64,000 nucleotides of DNA from Cellulosimicrobium sp. Marseille-Q4280 (GTDB lineage Bacteria > Actinomycetota > Actinomycetes > Actinomycetales > Cellulomonadaceae): the NCBI RefSeq assembly GCF_943181405.1, contig NZ_CALPBY010000006.1:186001-250000 (forward strand), read 5' to 3'. Position numbers and translations under genes: made by a program. The notes below the pieces were generated by a model, which saw nothing but the letters and a program-made list of their open reading frames with translations, made no database searches and was not told the DNA's origin. The stretch's first letter is position 1. Each line of letters opens with the position of its first letter. Below are positions 56,742 through 64,000 of the stretch, one piece after another.

Positions 56742-57080
56742 TCAGGACGACGACGGCGACTCGGCGATCCGGCGGAGCGCCGCGAGACGGCGGTCCCACC
56801 CGGCGCCGATGGCGTCGAGGGCGCGGGCGGTCTCGGCGAGGCGTGCGCCGAGCGCGCGGTACCGGACCTCGCGGCCCGCACGCGACGCCTCGACGAGGCC
56901 GGCCTCCGCGAGCACCGTGAGGTGCTTCGCGATGGCCTGCCGGCTCACGGGCAGCAGCTCGGCGAGCGCGGACGCCGAGAGCTCGGCGCCGCCCAGCTCG
57001 GTGAGGATGCGCCAGCGCGTGTCGTCCGCGAGGGCGGCGAAGACGGGCGTCAGCGCCTCTCCCGCGAGCGGGCTGCTCAC
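56742..57080 (-). CDS. ArsR-family HTH regulator (SRPBCC-linked)
   Basis: 112 residues from GTG 57080, overlapping the end of the SRPBCC gene. Winged helix: 'PVFAALADDTRWRILTELG', recognition helix 'LPVSRQAIAKHLTVLAEAGLVEASRAGREVRYRA' in outline. There is no CxC metal site, as in the ArsR subgroup paired with SRPBCC/AHSA1 genes, where the pair controls itself. It is a probable autoregulator of this two-gene operon; ligand unknown. Confidence 0.9.
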   Translation of the reverse strand: MSSPLAGEALTPVFAALADDTRWRILTELGGAELSASALAELLPVSRQAIAKHLTVLAEAGLVEASRAGREVRYRALGARLAETARALDAIGAGWDRRLAALRRIAESPSSS

Positions 57081-57565
57081 GCCGACGCGCCCGCCGGGGG
57101 GACGGTCGCCCCCTCGAGCAGGTCGACGAGCTCGTCGAGCTCGCTCGTCCAGCCCTGGCGGTGGTCCTCGAGCGCCGCGCGCGCGTCCGCGAGGTGCTCG
57201 AAGCCGGTCTCGACGACGGTGAGGACGGTCGACGCGCCGTCGGGCTCGAGCGTGAAGCGCGCGACGGTCGAGTTCTCCTCCGTCAGCGCCTCCCCGGCCG
57301 GAGCGCTCCAGCGCAGCGCGAGCACGGACGGCTCGTCGTACTCCTCGATGCGGACGGGCGCGTCGGTCTCGCCGTCCCAGCCGAAGACACCCTCCCCGCC
57401 GACGCGCAGGTCGGGGAGCGTGGCGCGCTGCCCGAACCACTGGCTGATGAGGTCCTCCTGCGTGAGCGCCGCCCAGACGCGGTCCGCGGACGCACGGATG
57501 TGCACCGTGCGGGTCACCGTGAACGTCTCCTGGTCGACGACGGCCGGCTCGTTGGTCGTGGTCAT
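57077..57565 (-). CDS. SRPBCC/AHSA1-like protein
   Basis: 162 residues from ATG 57565 with GAGAGGAGC upstream. START-like helix-grip fold: 'FTVTRTVHIRASADRVWAALTQEDLISQWFGQ', 'VFGWDGETDAPVRIEEYDEPSVLALRW' and 'FEHLADARAALEDHRQGWTSELDEL' in outline, all typical of AHSA1-domain proteins. It may bind a hydrophobic ligand; relation to Hsp90 co-chaperone function is only by fold. It is co-transcribed with the ArsR gene. Confidence 0.87.
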   Translation of the reverse strand: MTTTNEPAVVDQETFTVTRTVHIRASADRVWAALTQEDLISQWFGQRATLPDLRVGGEGVFGWDGETDAPVRIEEYDEPSVLALRWSAPAGEALTEENSTVARFTLEPDGASTVLTVVETGFEHLADARAALEDHRQGWTSELDELVDLLEGATVPPAGASA

Positions 57566-57697
57566 GGTCGTGCTCCTCTCGGGATGGGCTTCTCGAACTT
57601 GTGCAACTCCACAGTTGCACGCGTGGTGACCATGCGCAACCCCCCAGTTGCAGATGGCGCGCTTTCGGCAACCCTGTTGTCGATACAGCGTTCCATG

Positions 57698-57708
57698 TAC
57701 TGTCAGTA
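57698..57708 (+). promoter_or_regulatory. Inverted repeat at CmtR-like gene start
   Basis: TACTG-T-CAGTA lies immediately upstream of ATG 57711 and overlaps a TACTGT -10 (57698-57703), so a bound repressor would block transcription. It is a candidate operator for the CmtR-like protein. Confidence 0.45.
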
Positions 57709-57710
57709 GC

Positions 57711-58046
57711 ATGGCCGAGACCGTCACCCTGACCCACACCGCCGCGCTCGCGCGGCTGGGCCACGCGCTCTCCGACGAGACCCGTGCGCGCATCATGCTG
57801 ACACTGCGCGAGGCGCCGGCATACCCGTCGGACCTCGCCGACGCGCTCGGCGTCTCTCGGCAGGTCATGTCCAACCAGCTCGCGTGCCTGCGTGGCTGCG
57901 GCCTCGTCGAGGCGATCCCCGACGGGCGCCGCACCTGGTACCGGCTCGCGGACCCGCACCTCGTCCCCGCGCTCGACGACCTCCTGCGCCTCGTCGTGAC
58001 CGTCGACCCCACCTGCTGCGCACCCGAGGGGTGCACCTGCTCATGA
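57711..58046 (+). CDS. CmtR-like Cd/Pb-sensing ArsR/SmtB repressor
   Basis: 111 residues from ATG 57711; the in-frame ATG at 57648 adds an implausible Cys-rich leader. The DNA-binding helix contains 'GVSRQVMSNQLACLRGCGLVE' with Cys59 and Cys63. These match the C-x3-C of mycobacterial CmtR (Cys57/Cys61), and a C-terminal cluster 'TCCAPEGCTCS' supplies the third thiol (CmtR Cys102). Such proteins release DNA when Cd(II) or Pb(II) binds. It overlaps the CDF exporter gene by 4 bp, forming a metal-resistance unit. The -10 and an inverted repeat sit just before the start, so the mRNA is nearly leaderless. Confidence 0.9.
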   Translation: MAETVTLTHTAALARLGHALSDETRARIMLTLREAPAYPSDLADALGVSRQVMSNQLACLRGCGLVEAIPDGRRTWYRLADPHLVPALDDLLRLVVTVDPTCCAPEGCTCS

Positions 58047-58789
58047 CGTCGACCTCCCTCGGCCCCCGCCCCCTGCCGACGGCACGCCGGGCCGTCCTCG
58101 AGCGGAGGATCCGCTGGGTCGTCACCGCGACCATCGCCTACAACGTCGTCGAGGCGGTCGTCGCGATCACCGCCGGGCGCGTGGCTTCATCCGCCGCGCT
58201 CGTCGGGTTCGGCCTCGACTCCGTCGTCGAGGTGCTCTCCGCCGCAGCGGTCGCCTGGCAGTTCGCCGCCCCGGAACCGCAGCGGCGCGAGCGCGTCGCC
58301 CTGCGCCTCGTCGCGGTCTCGTTCTTCGGCCTCGCGGCCTTCGTCACCGTCGACGCCGCGCGCACCCTGCTCGGCGCCGCGGAGCCCGACCACTCGACCG
58401 TCGGCATCGTCCTCGCCGCCGTGAGCCTCGCCGTCATGCCGTTGCTGTCATGGTTCGAGCGGCGCACCGGCCGCGAGCTCGGCTCCGCGTCGGCGGTGGC
58501 CGACTCGAAGCAGACGCTGATCTGCACCTACCTGTCGGCGGTGCTGCTCGTCGGGCTGGTGCTGAACAGCACGCTCGGCTGGACCTGGGCGGACCCGGTC
58601 GCCGCCCTGGTGATCGCGGCGTTCGCCGTGCGGGAGGGCGTCGAGGCCTGGCGCGGCGACGCGTGCTGCGCCCCCGTCGGGGCGCTCCTGGCCACCAACG
58701 ACGAGGACGGGTGCGACGACGGCTGCTGCACCCCGGGGCCGCCGGCCCGACAGCCGGCCGGCCCGCTCACCCCTGGGCGGTCTCCGTGA
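58043..58789 (+). CDS. Cation-diffusion-facilitator-like efflux protein with Cys-rich tail
   Basis: 248 residues from ATG 58043. Five or six transmembrane helices; TM2 has 'GFGLDSVVEVLSAAAVAW' and TM5 'AVADSKQTLICTYLSAVLLV', where the Asp residues occupy the CDF metal site. The usual partner His is not seen. The cytoplasmic CDF C-terminal domain is replaced by a short tail with 'DACCAPVG' and 'GCDDGCCTPG', six Cys that could bind soft metals. It probably exports Cd/Pb/Zn under control of the upstream CmtR-like repressor. The last 23 bp overlap the convergent arsenic regulator gene. Confidence 0.83.
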   Translation: MTSTSLGPRPLPTARRAVLERRIRWVVTATIAYNVVEAVVAITAGRVASSAALVGFGLDSVVEVLSAAAVAWQFAAPEPQRRERVALRLVAVSFFGLAAFVTVDAARTLLGAAEPDHSTVGIVLAAVSLAVMPLLSWFERRTGRELGSASAVADSKQTLICTYLSAVLLVGLVLNSTLGWTWADPVAALVIAAFAVREGVEAWRGDACCAPVGALLATNDEDGCDDGCCTPGPPARQPAGPLTPGRSP

Positions 58790-59138
58790 GCACGGTCGCC
58801 AGGGCCGTCAGGGCGCCCGGGACCAGCGAGTAGTACGCCCAGCGGCCGCGCTGCTCACGGGTGAGCAGTCCGGCGTCGACCAGGATCTTCAGGTGGTGGC
58901 TGACCGTCGGCTGCGCGAGACCGACCGGCCCGGTGAGGTCGCACACGCACGCCTCGCCGCCGTCGTGCGCGCCGACGATCGACAGGAGCTGCACTCTCGT
59001 GGGGTCGCCCAGCGCCTTGAACACGCGGGCGAGGTCGCGCGCGACCTCGGGGTCCGCGGCCTCACGGACGAGGGGCGCACAGCACCCCGCCACGGCCGGT
59101 GATGCCTGGGTCGTGGGCGTCAGCTCCAACGTCGTCAT
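58767..59138 (-). CDS. ArsR-type arsenic-responsive repressor
   Basis: 123 residues from ATG 59138; ATG 59146 and a TTG at 59165 are alternatives. Winged helix 'ARVFKALGDPTRVQLLSIV', As(III) site 'GEACVCDL' and recognition helix 'LAQPTVSHHLKILVDAGLL'. An extra N-terminal 'AGCCAPL' adds Cys residues, as in some ArsR sensors with a third ligand. It is divergent from the FAD oxidoreductase gene and shares an 81-bp region containing an ArsR-like inverted repeat. Likely repressor of both. Confidence 0.9.
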   Translation of the reverse strand: MTTLELTPTTQASPAVAGCCAPLVREAADPEVARDLARVFKALGDPTRVQLLSIVGAHDGGEACVCDLTGPVGLAQPTVSHHLKILVDAGLLTREQRGRWAYYSLVPGALTALATVLTETAQG

Positions 59139-59157
59139 GACGTCCATCTTGCCACGC

Positions 59158-59181
59158 ATCGACAACTATGGATACGTTGAT
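59158..59181. promoter_or_regulatory. ArsR-type operator candidate
   Basis: An AT-rich imperfect dyad reading ATCGACAACTAT then GGATACGTTGAT lies between the divergent ArsR and FAD-oxidoreductase genes. Its ATC-A-A/TTGAT ends are typical of ArsR/SmtB operators. A GTTGATC direct repeat (59176-59182 and 59186-59192) follows. Confidence 0.5.
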
Positions 59182-59219
59182 CCTGGTTGATCGAAGTTCG
59201 TCGATGCGAGGAGAGTGCG

Positions 59220-60635
59220 ATGAGCGTGGAGCGTGCAGAGCTGCCGGTCGTGGTGATCGGCGCGGGCCCGGTGGGGCTGGCGGCGGCGGCACACCTGCTG
59301 GAGCGCGGGCTGGAACCGCTGGTGCTCGAGTCCGGCAGCGGCCCGGGTGCGGCCGTGGCGTCGTGGGGTCATGTGCGTCTGTTCTCGCCGTGGCGGTACG
59401 ACGTCGACGCCGCGGCCCGGCGCCTGCTGGAGCCGACGGGGTGGGTCGAGCCGGACCCGGACACCCTGCCGACCGGCGGGGAGCTCGTCGGACGGTACCT
59501 GGCGCCGCTGGCGGCGACCCCGGCCATCGCGACGCGTCTGCGCACCGGGACCCGGGTGCTGGCCGTGGCGCGAGACGGCGCGGACAAGACACGGACCCTC
59601 GGACGGGAACGCAGCGGCTACCGGGTCCGCACCGTCGACGCGAGCGGGGTGGTCCGCGACGTCCTCGCCCGCGCGGTGATCGACGCGTCGGGAACCTTCT
59701 CGACGTCGAACCCGCTGGGCGTCTCGGGTCTGCCCGCAGCCGGCGAGCCGGAGGCCGCCGCGTACGTCACCGGACCGCTGCCGGACGTCCTCGGATCGCA
59801 GCGCGACCGGTTCGCCGGCCGCGACACGCTCGTGGTCGGGTTGGGGCACTCCGCGGCGAACACGCTGCTCAGCCTGGTCGAGCTCTCGGAGTCCGAGCCG
59901 GGCACCACCGTCACGTGGGCGATCCGCGGCGGCTCGGCCCGACGCCTGTTCGGCGGGGGCACGGACGACGAGCTCCCGGCGCGGGGCCTGCTGGGCACGC
60001 GCCTGCGCTCCGCCGTCGAGGCGGGGCGCCTGACCCTGCTCACCCGGGTCTCGATCGAGCGACTCGTCCCCGGCGGTGAGACCGTCCAGGTGCTGGGGAC
60101 CGCGCGCGACGGCGCCCTCAACCTCGACGTGCACCAGATCGTCGACGCCACCGGGTTCCGCCCCGACCTCGACATGCTGCGCGAGGTGCGTCTCGACCTC
60201 GACCCCGTCGTCGAGGCCCCGACCGCGCTGGCCCCGCTCATCGACCCGAACCAGCACTCGTGCGGCACCGTGCCGCCGCACGGCGAGCAGATGCTGTCCC
60301 ACCCGGACGACGGCTTCTACCTCGCCGGCATGAAGTCCTACGGGCGCGCTCCGACGTTCCTGCTCGCCACCGGCTACGAGCAGGTGCGCTCGATCGCCGC
60401 GGCGCTGGCCGGGGATCGCGCTGCGGCGGACGCGGTCGAGCTGAACCTGCCGGCGACCGGCGTCTGCTCGAGCGACCTGGCCCTGGCCGCCGACGGCGAG
60501 GCCGCCGGCGGGTCGTGCTGCGGCACCGCCCCGGCCGAGCCGCAGCTCGTCACCCTCGGCGTCGGGGCACCGGTGGGCGTGGGGTTCGCCACGGGCGTTG
60601 CGCACGGGCGTTCGGGCGACGGCCTGGACACGTGA
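59220..60635 (+). CDS. FAD/NAD(P)-binding oxidoreductase of arsenic locus
   Basis: 471 residues from ATG 59220 with GAGGAGAG upstream. Rossmann motifs: FAD 'VVVIGAGPVGLAAAAHLLERG', second dinucleotide site 'TLVVGLGHSAANTLLSLVE' and 'VDATGFRPDLDML'. The C-terminal 70 residues carry 'GVCSSD' and 'GSCCGTAPAE', a Cys pair suited to thiol or arsenic chemistry. Overall it resembles the flavoprotein monooxygenase-type genes (ArsO-like) found in actinobacterial ars islands. The reaction is not established; oxidation or detoxification of an organoarsenical or thiol is inferred from neighbours. Confidence 0.82.
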   Translation: MSVERAELPVVVIGAGPVGLAAAAHLLERGLEPLVLESGSGPGAAVASWGHVRLFSPWRYDVDAAARRLLEPTGWVEPDPDTLPTGGELVGRYLAPLAATPAIATRLRTGTRVLAVARDGADKTRTLGRERSGYRVRTVDASGVVRDVLARAVIDASGTFSTSNPLGVSGLPAAGEPEAAAYVTGPLPDVLGSQRDRFAGRDTLVVGLGHSAANTLLSLVELSESEPGTTVTWAIRGGSARRLFGGGTDDELPARGLLGTRLRSAVEAGRLTLLTRVSIERLVPGGETVQVLGTARDGALNLDVHQIVDATGFRPDLDMLREVRLDLDPVVEAPTALAPLIDPNQHSCGTVPPHGEQMLSHPDDGFYLAGMKSYGRAPTFLLATGYEQVRSIAAALAGDRAAADAVELNLPATGVCSSDLALAADGEAAGGSCCGTAPAEPQLVTLGVGAPVGVGFATGVAHGRSGDGLDT

Positions 60636-60701
60636 GCCTGCGGACCGCGGCCCTCGCCGACATGGCGGGGGTCGCACGGACGACGCTGGCCTGACGTGCA
60701 T

Positions 60702-60729
60702 CGGCCGGGACCCCGTGGGGTCCCGGCCG
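60702..60729. terminator. Bidirectional hairpin terminator in ars locus
   Basis: CGGCCGGGACCCC (60702-60714) pairs with GGGGTCCCGGCCG (60717-60729), a 13-bp perfect palindromic stem between convergent oxidoreductase and ArsC genes. Confidence 0.85.
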
Positions 60730-60746
60730 GCGTCGTGGTGCGGGGG

Positions 60747-61184
60747 TCAGGCGGTGGCCACCTGGACGGGCGTGACGCCGAGCTCGTCGAGGAGCGTGAG
60801 GACGCGGTCGCGGATCTCGTCGCGGATGGGGCGCACGGACTCGATGCCCTGCCCGGCGGGGTCCTCCAGGGCCCAGTCCTCGTAGCGCTTGCCGGGGAAG
60901 ATCGGGCACGCGTCGCCGCAGCCCATGGTGATCACGACGTCGGACGCCTGCACGGCGTCGGTCGTGAGGACCTTGGGCTGCTCGGCGCGGATGTCGATGC
61001 CCTCCTCGAGCATGGCCTCGACGGCGACGGGGTTGATCTGGTCGGCCGGCGCGGAACCGGCCGAGCGGACCTCGACGGCGCCGCCGGACAGGGCGCGCAG
61101 GTACCCGGCGGCCATCTGGGAGCGGCCGGCGTTGTGGACGCAGACGAACAGGGCGGACGGCTTGGCGGTGGTGGTCTCGGTCAT
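60747..61184 (-). CDS. arsC: Arsenate reductase, low-molecular-weight phosphatase type
   Basis: 145 residues from ATG 61184 with AGGAGAC upstream. The CX5R phosphatase-like loop is Cys15 to Arg21 in 'FVCVHNAGRSQMAAGYL'. The redox Cys pair is in 'MGCGDACPIFPGKRYEDWALEDP', as in thioredoxin-coupled ArsC. It reduces As(V) to As(III), which ACR3 then exports; electrons probably come from thioredoxin and the reductase encoded at the end of the operon. It is last in a five-gene minus-strand run. Confidence 0.95.
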   Translation of the reverse strand: MTETTTAKPSALFVCVHNAGRSQMAAGYLRALSGGAVEVRSAGSAPADQINPVAVEAMLEEGIDIRAEQPKVLTTDAVQASDVVITMGCGDACPIFPGKRYEDWALEDPAGQGIESVRPIRDEIRDRVLTLLDELGVTPVQVATA

Positions 61185-61210
61185 GGCGGTCTCCTGGTGG
61201 GCGGGGTGGG

Positions 61211-62221
61211 TCACCGGTCGGTGAGGGTGAGGTCGGGCAGCAGGTCGGTGAGCAGGACGCGCACGCGAGTGTCGAGCTCGTCGCGGATCGCGGCGACGCC
61301 GGCGGGGGACGCCAGCGCGGGGTCGCCCACGAGCCAGTCCTCGTACCGCGTGCCGGGCAGGACCGGGCAGACGTCGCCACAGCCCATGGTGATCACGACG
61401 TCGGCGGCGCGGACGGCGTCGTCGGTCAGCGGCTTGGGGAACGCCTCGCCCTCGGTGGTGCCGAGGGCTGCGAGCTCGGGACGCACCGCGGGGTGCACGT
61501 CCGCGGCCGGTGTGGAGCCTGCGGAGCGCACGACGACGCGGTCGCCGGCGTAGCGGCGGACCAGGGCCGCGGCGAGCTGGGAGCGGCCAGCGTTGGCGAC
61601 GCAGACGAAGAGCACCTGCGGGCGGGCGTCGGGCTGTCGGGACAGGTCCGCGAGGCGTTGGCGGGCGAAACGGTCGGTGAGGGTGAGCAGGTGGGCCGAG
61701 ACCGTGGCCGAGCGGGCGAGAGCCGTGTACGACTCGCGCACGGTCCGCACCACGACGCCCGTCTCCAGAGCCGGGTACCGGGCGGCCAGGTCGGCGGCGA
61801 GGCGGTCGAGCGCCGCGTCGACGTCCTCGAGCCCGGTCAGCTCGTGGGGCGCGACGAGCGCCTCCAGGGCGGCCGGGGCGAAGGACTCGAGCAGGGTGGA
61901 GACCGCTCCCTTGTAGCCGGGGGTGATGCGGTACCAGACCCAGGTGCCACGACGCTCGGAGGTCAGCACGCCGACGTCGCGCAGCACCTTCAGGTGGTGG
62001 GACACGGTCGGCTGGGAGACGTCCGTGAGCGCCACGAGGTCGCACACGCACGCCTCCCCCGCCGGAGAGGTCGCGATGAAGGACAGCATCCGCAGGCGCA
62101 GCGGCTCCGCGAGAGCCTTGAGCGTGGTGGCGACGGCGCCGGCGACCTCGGTGCCGATCGCGTGGGACTCGATCTGCGGGGCGCAGTCCGGGTCCGCGAC
62201 GGTCAGGGGGGTGGTGGTCAT
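61211..62221 (-). CDS. ArsR-ArsC fusion protein
   Basis: 336 residues from ATG 62221, overlapping ACR3 by 4 bp. Residues 1-115 are an ArsR repressor with As(III) site 'GEACVCDL' and helix 'VSQPTVSHHLKVLRD'. Residues about 120-205 are a helical linker domain ('LEDVDAALDRLAADLAARYPALE'), as in ArsC proteins with an N-terminal three-helix bundle. Residues about 205-336 are an ArsC phosphatase domain with 'FVCVANAGRSQLAAALVRRYAG' and 'MGCGDVCPVLPGTRYEDW'. One polypeptide therefore both senses arsenite and reduces arsenate. This is the second ArsC in the operon. Confidence 0.93.
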   Translation of the reverse strand: MTTTPLTVADPDCAPQIESHAIGTEVAGAVATTLKALAEPLRLRMLSFIATSPAGEACVCDLVALTDVSQPTVSHHLKVLRDVGVLTSERRGTWVWYRITPGYKGAVSTLLESFAPAALEALVAPHELTGLEDVDAALDRLAADLAARYPALETGVVVRTVRESYTALARSATVSAHLLTLTDRFARQRLADLSRQPDARPQVLFVCVANAGRSQLAAALVRRYAGDRVVVRSAGSTPAADVHPAVRPELAALGTTEGEAFPKPLTDDAVRAADVVITMGCGDVCPVLPGTRYEDWLVGDPALASPAGVAAIRDELDTRVRVLLTDLLPDLTLTDR

Positions 62222-63321
62222 GACCTCACCTCTTCCAGCTCACGTGCAGGGGTCGTGGCGGCGTACGGGTCGACGGCGAACCAGCGGCGCGCGAGCCACA
62301 GGGAGACGTAGACGAGGCCCACCAGGACCGGGACCTCGATGAGCGGACCCACGACGCCGGCCAGGGCCTGGCCCGAGGTCGCGCCGAAGGTGCCGATCGC
62401 GACGGCGATCGCGAGCTCGAAGTTGTTGCCCGCGGCGGTGAACGCGAGCGTCGTGGAGCGTGCGTAGCCGAGCGCGAGCATCTTGCCGACGACGATGCCG
62501 ATGCCCCACATGGCGGCGAAGTAGACCAGCAGCGGGAGCGCGATGCGGGCGACGTCGAGCGGGTTGGACGTGACGGCCTCGCCCTGCAGGGCGAAGAGCA
62601 GGACGATCGTGAACAGCAGCCCGTACAGCGCCCACGGCCCGACGGCGGGCAGGAACCGGTCCTCGTACCAGGTGCGGCCCTTGGCGCGCTCCCCGACCAG
62701 GCGGGAGGCGAACCCGGCCGCCAGCGGGACGCCGAGGAAGACGAGGACGTTGAGGGCGATCTGCCCGACCGAGACGCCCAGGCCCTGGGTGTCCAGACCG
62801 AGCCACCCGGGCAGCACGGTGAGGTAGAAGTAGCCGAGCAGCGAGAACGCGACCACCTGGAACACGGAGTTGATCGCGACCAGCACCGCGGCGGCCTCGC
62901 GGTCCCCGCACGCGAGGTCGTTCCAGATGACGACCATGGCGATGCAGCGGGCGAGACCGACGATGATCAGCCCGGTGCGGTACTCGGGCAGGTCGGGCAG
63001 GAAGACCCAGGCCAGCGCGAACATCAGCGCCGGCCCCACCAGCCAGTTCAGCACCAGCGAGGAGACCAGGAGCTTCTTGTCGCCCGTGACCGCGCCGACG
63101 CGGTCGTAGCGGACCTTCGCCAGCACCGGGTACATCATGACCAGCAGGCCGAGCGCGATCGGGACCGAGATGCCGCCGACCTCCATCGCCGTCAGCGCGT
63201 CCGACAGCGCGGGGACGAACCGGCCCAGGACGAGGCCGGCGACCATCGCGAGCCCGATCCACAGCGGCAGCCATCGGTCCAGCGTGGACAGGCGCGGCGC
63301 GGTCGCGGTGGGGCCGCTCAC
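62218..63321 (-). CDS. ACR3-family arsenite efflux transporter
   Basis: 367 residues from GTG 63321, about ten transmembrane helices. The family's essential Cys is in 'GLARCIAMVVIWNDLACGD' (Cys126) and the conserved Glu in 'TAAGNNFELAIAVAIGTFG'. Both are required for As(III) transport in characterised ACR3 proteins. It exports arsenite across the cytoplasmic membrane using the proton motive force. Overlapping ends on both sides show tight operon organisation with the ArsR-ArsC fusion and the truncated thioredoxin. Confidence 0.96.
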   Translation of the reverse strand: MSGPTATAPRLSTLDRWLPLWIGLAMVAGLVLGRFVPALSDALTAMEVGGISVPIALGLLVMMYPVLAKVRYDRVGAVTGDKKLLVSSLVLNWLVGPALMFALAWVFLPDLPEYRTGLIIVGLARCIAMVVIWNDLACGDREAAAVLVAINSVFQVVAFSLLGYFYLTVLPGWLGLDTQGLGVSVGQIALNVLVFLGVPLAAGFASRLVGERAKGRTWYEDRFLPAVGPWALYGLLFTIVLLFALQGEAVTSNPLDVARIALPLLVYFAAMWGIGIVVGKMLALGYARSTTLAFTAAGNNFELAIAVAIGTFGATSGQALAGVVGPLIEVPVLVGLVYVSLWLARRWFAVDPYAATTPARELEEVRS

Positions 63322-63425
63322 GCGAGGACCTCCTCGATCTCGGCGACCAGCGCCTGCTTCGGGCGCGCACCCACGACGGACCTCACGAACTTGCCGCCGG
63401 CGTCGGTGACGGTCACGGTGCTCAT
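63318..63425 (-). CDS. 35-residue truncated thioredoxin-like protein
   Basis: ATG 63425, overlapping both neighbours (thioredoxin reductase stop and ACR3 start), 35 residues. After 'MSTVTVTDA' the sequence '[26 protein letters not shown]' matches the last strand and helix of thioredoxin (G-x-x-V-x-x-x-V-G-A-x-P-K pattern), but the WCGPC active-site half is absent. It is either a decayed thioredoxin remnant kept as a coupling cistron or a small protein that binds TrxB or ArsC. Its intact frame and 4-bp overlaps argue for selection. Confidence 0.7.
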   Translation of the reverse strand: MSTVTVTDAGGKFVRSVVGARPKQALVAEIEEVLA

Positions 63426-64000
63426 CGGACCTCCTCCAGCGCCAGCGGCAGCTCGTCGGGGTTCGGGGTCTCGGGCGTGCCCGCCCGGTGCGGGAGGCCG
63501 ACTGCGCCCTCGAACCGGTCGGCGAGCGCGGTGAGGTAGCGCTGGGCGTCGAGTGCCGCCGCGCACCCCGACCCGGCCGCGGTGATGGCCTGGCGGTAGG
63601 TGTGGTCGACGGCGTCGCCGCACGCGAACACGCCCTCGACGCTGGTCGCGGTCGTGCGACCGACGACCTGGACGTAGCCCTCGTCGTCCAGGTCGACCTG
63701 CCCCTTGACGAGCTCGGTGCGCGGCTCGTGGCCGATCGCGACGAAGAGGCCCGTGGCGGGCAGGGCGCTCTCGACGCCGGTCACGGTGTCGCGCAGGCGC
63801 ACGCCCTCGACCTTGCTCTCGCCGTCGATGCCCACGACCTCGGAGTTCCACGCGAACTCGATCTTGGGGTCGGCGAGGGCGCGGTCGGCCATGATCTTCG
63901 ACGCGCGCAGCTCGTCGCGGCGGTGCACGAGCGTCACCTTCGAGGCGAACCGGGTGAGGAACGTGGCCTCCTCCACCGCGGAGTCGCCGCCACCGACGAC
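63422..64000 (-). CDS. trxB: Thioredoxin reductase (5' end beyond window)
   Basis: The frame is open to the window edge; about 192 C-terminal residues are visible. It includes the second half of the NADPH domain ('[32 protein letters not shown]' in outline, with HRRDxxRAS for NADPH 2'-phosphate binding) and the FAD-domain closing motif '[34 protein letters not shown]'. The redox CxxC lies beyond the edge. It would reduce thioredoxin for the two ArsC domains encoded downstream. The C-terminus carries an extra '[17 protein letters not shown]' tail. Confidence 0.93.
   Translation of the reverse strand, partial: VVGGGDSAVEEATFLTRFASKVTLVHRRDELRASKIMADRALADPKIEFAWNSEVVGIDGESKVEGVRLRDTVTGVESALPATGLFVAIGHEPRTELVKGQVDLDDEGYVQVVGRTTATSVEGVFACGDAVDHTYRQAITAAGSGCAAALDAQRYLTALADRFEGAVGLPHRAGTPETPNPDELPLALEEVR

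Overview
The window looks like chromosome of a very GC-rich actinobacterium, most likely of the order Micrococcales (Cellulomonas/Cellulosimicrobium/Isoptericola-like). The reasons are strong G/C bias at third codon positions, many GTG starts, operons chained by 4-bp ATGA/GTGA overlaps, apparently leaderless promoters, ANTAR, DUF3618 and RskA-type genes, and a LAxTG-type wall protein. The genus is an inference. I see no rRNA, tRNA, CRISPR array, transposase or prophage.

Layout. 1-8.6 kb: a stress and sensing region with six GAF/PAS-ANTAR RNA-binding regulators, a manganese catalase, two SDR enzymes and a DUF2231 membrane protein. 8.7-12.0 kb: a tight minus-strand operon of acyl-CoA dehydrogenase-like protein, PIG-L deacetylase/methyltransferase fusion and family-2 glycosyltransferase. 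12.1-17.3 kb: small stress proteins, an alpha/beta hydrolase, and an envelope operon (Gly/Tyr-rich membrane protein, DUF1469 protein, DUF3618 protein). 17.4-20.4 kb: a heme-oxygenase-like di-iron protein, a glycosyltransferase and a CDGSH protein in one operon, then an Hsp20 gene behind a CIRCE operator. 20.5-22.0 kb: an aldehyde dehydrogenase.

22.2-33.3 kb is the most distinctive part: eight overlapping genes encoding a carbamoyltransferase, four proteins with glycosyltransferase domains, one of them fused to a GmhB-like phosphatase (GT2-GmhB, GT9, two GT4-like), a GmhA-HldE(kinase)-HldE(nucleotidyltransferase) triple fusion, an SDR and a second GT9. Together they carry every catalytic domain needed to turn sedoheptulose 7-phosphate into a nucleotide-activated heptose, plus two heptosyltransferase-family enzymes. 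This suggests a carbamoylated, heptose-containing envelope glycan in a Gram-positive. A UDP-xylose-synthase-like gene with a 39-residue leader protein lies nearby at 35.4-36.5 kb. A near-identical 16-bp palindrome precedes both that unit and the main cluster.

33.3-39.9 kb: haloalkane dehalogenase-like hydrolase with a MarR regulator, a GNAT acetyltransferase, a flavodoxin-like reductase, and an operon of lipoprotein, divergent Nramp transporter and two PRC-barrel-like proteins. 40.1-42.3 kb: three more ANTAR regulators, two of which repeat an overlapping pair found at 1.3-2.7 kb. 42.4-48 kb: ATP-dependent DNA ligase, an IMPase-fold protein lacking two metal ligands, pentapeptide-repeat and VOC proteins, and an AlkZ-like protein. 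48-56.7 kb: cell-surface biology, with a thioester-type LAQTG wall protein, a two-component system, DUF2243/CtaG, and a DUF4397-class F sortase-ECF sigma-anti-sigma operon. 56.7-64 kb: SRPBCC/ArsR pair, CmtR-like sensor with CDF exporter, and an arsenic locus (ArsR, FAD oxidoreductase, ArsC, ArsR-ArsC fusion, ACR3, a truncated thioredoxin and thioredoxin reductase running off the end).
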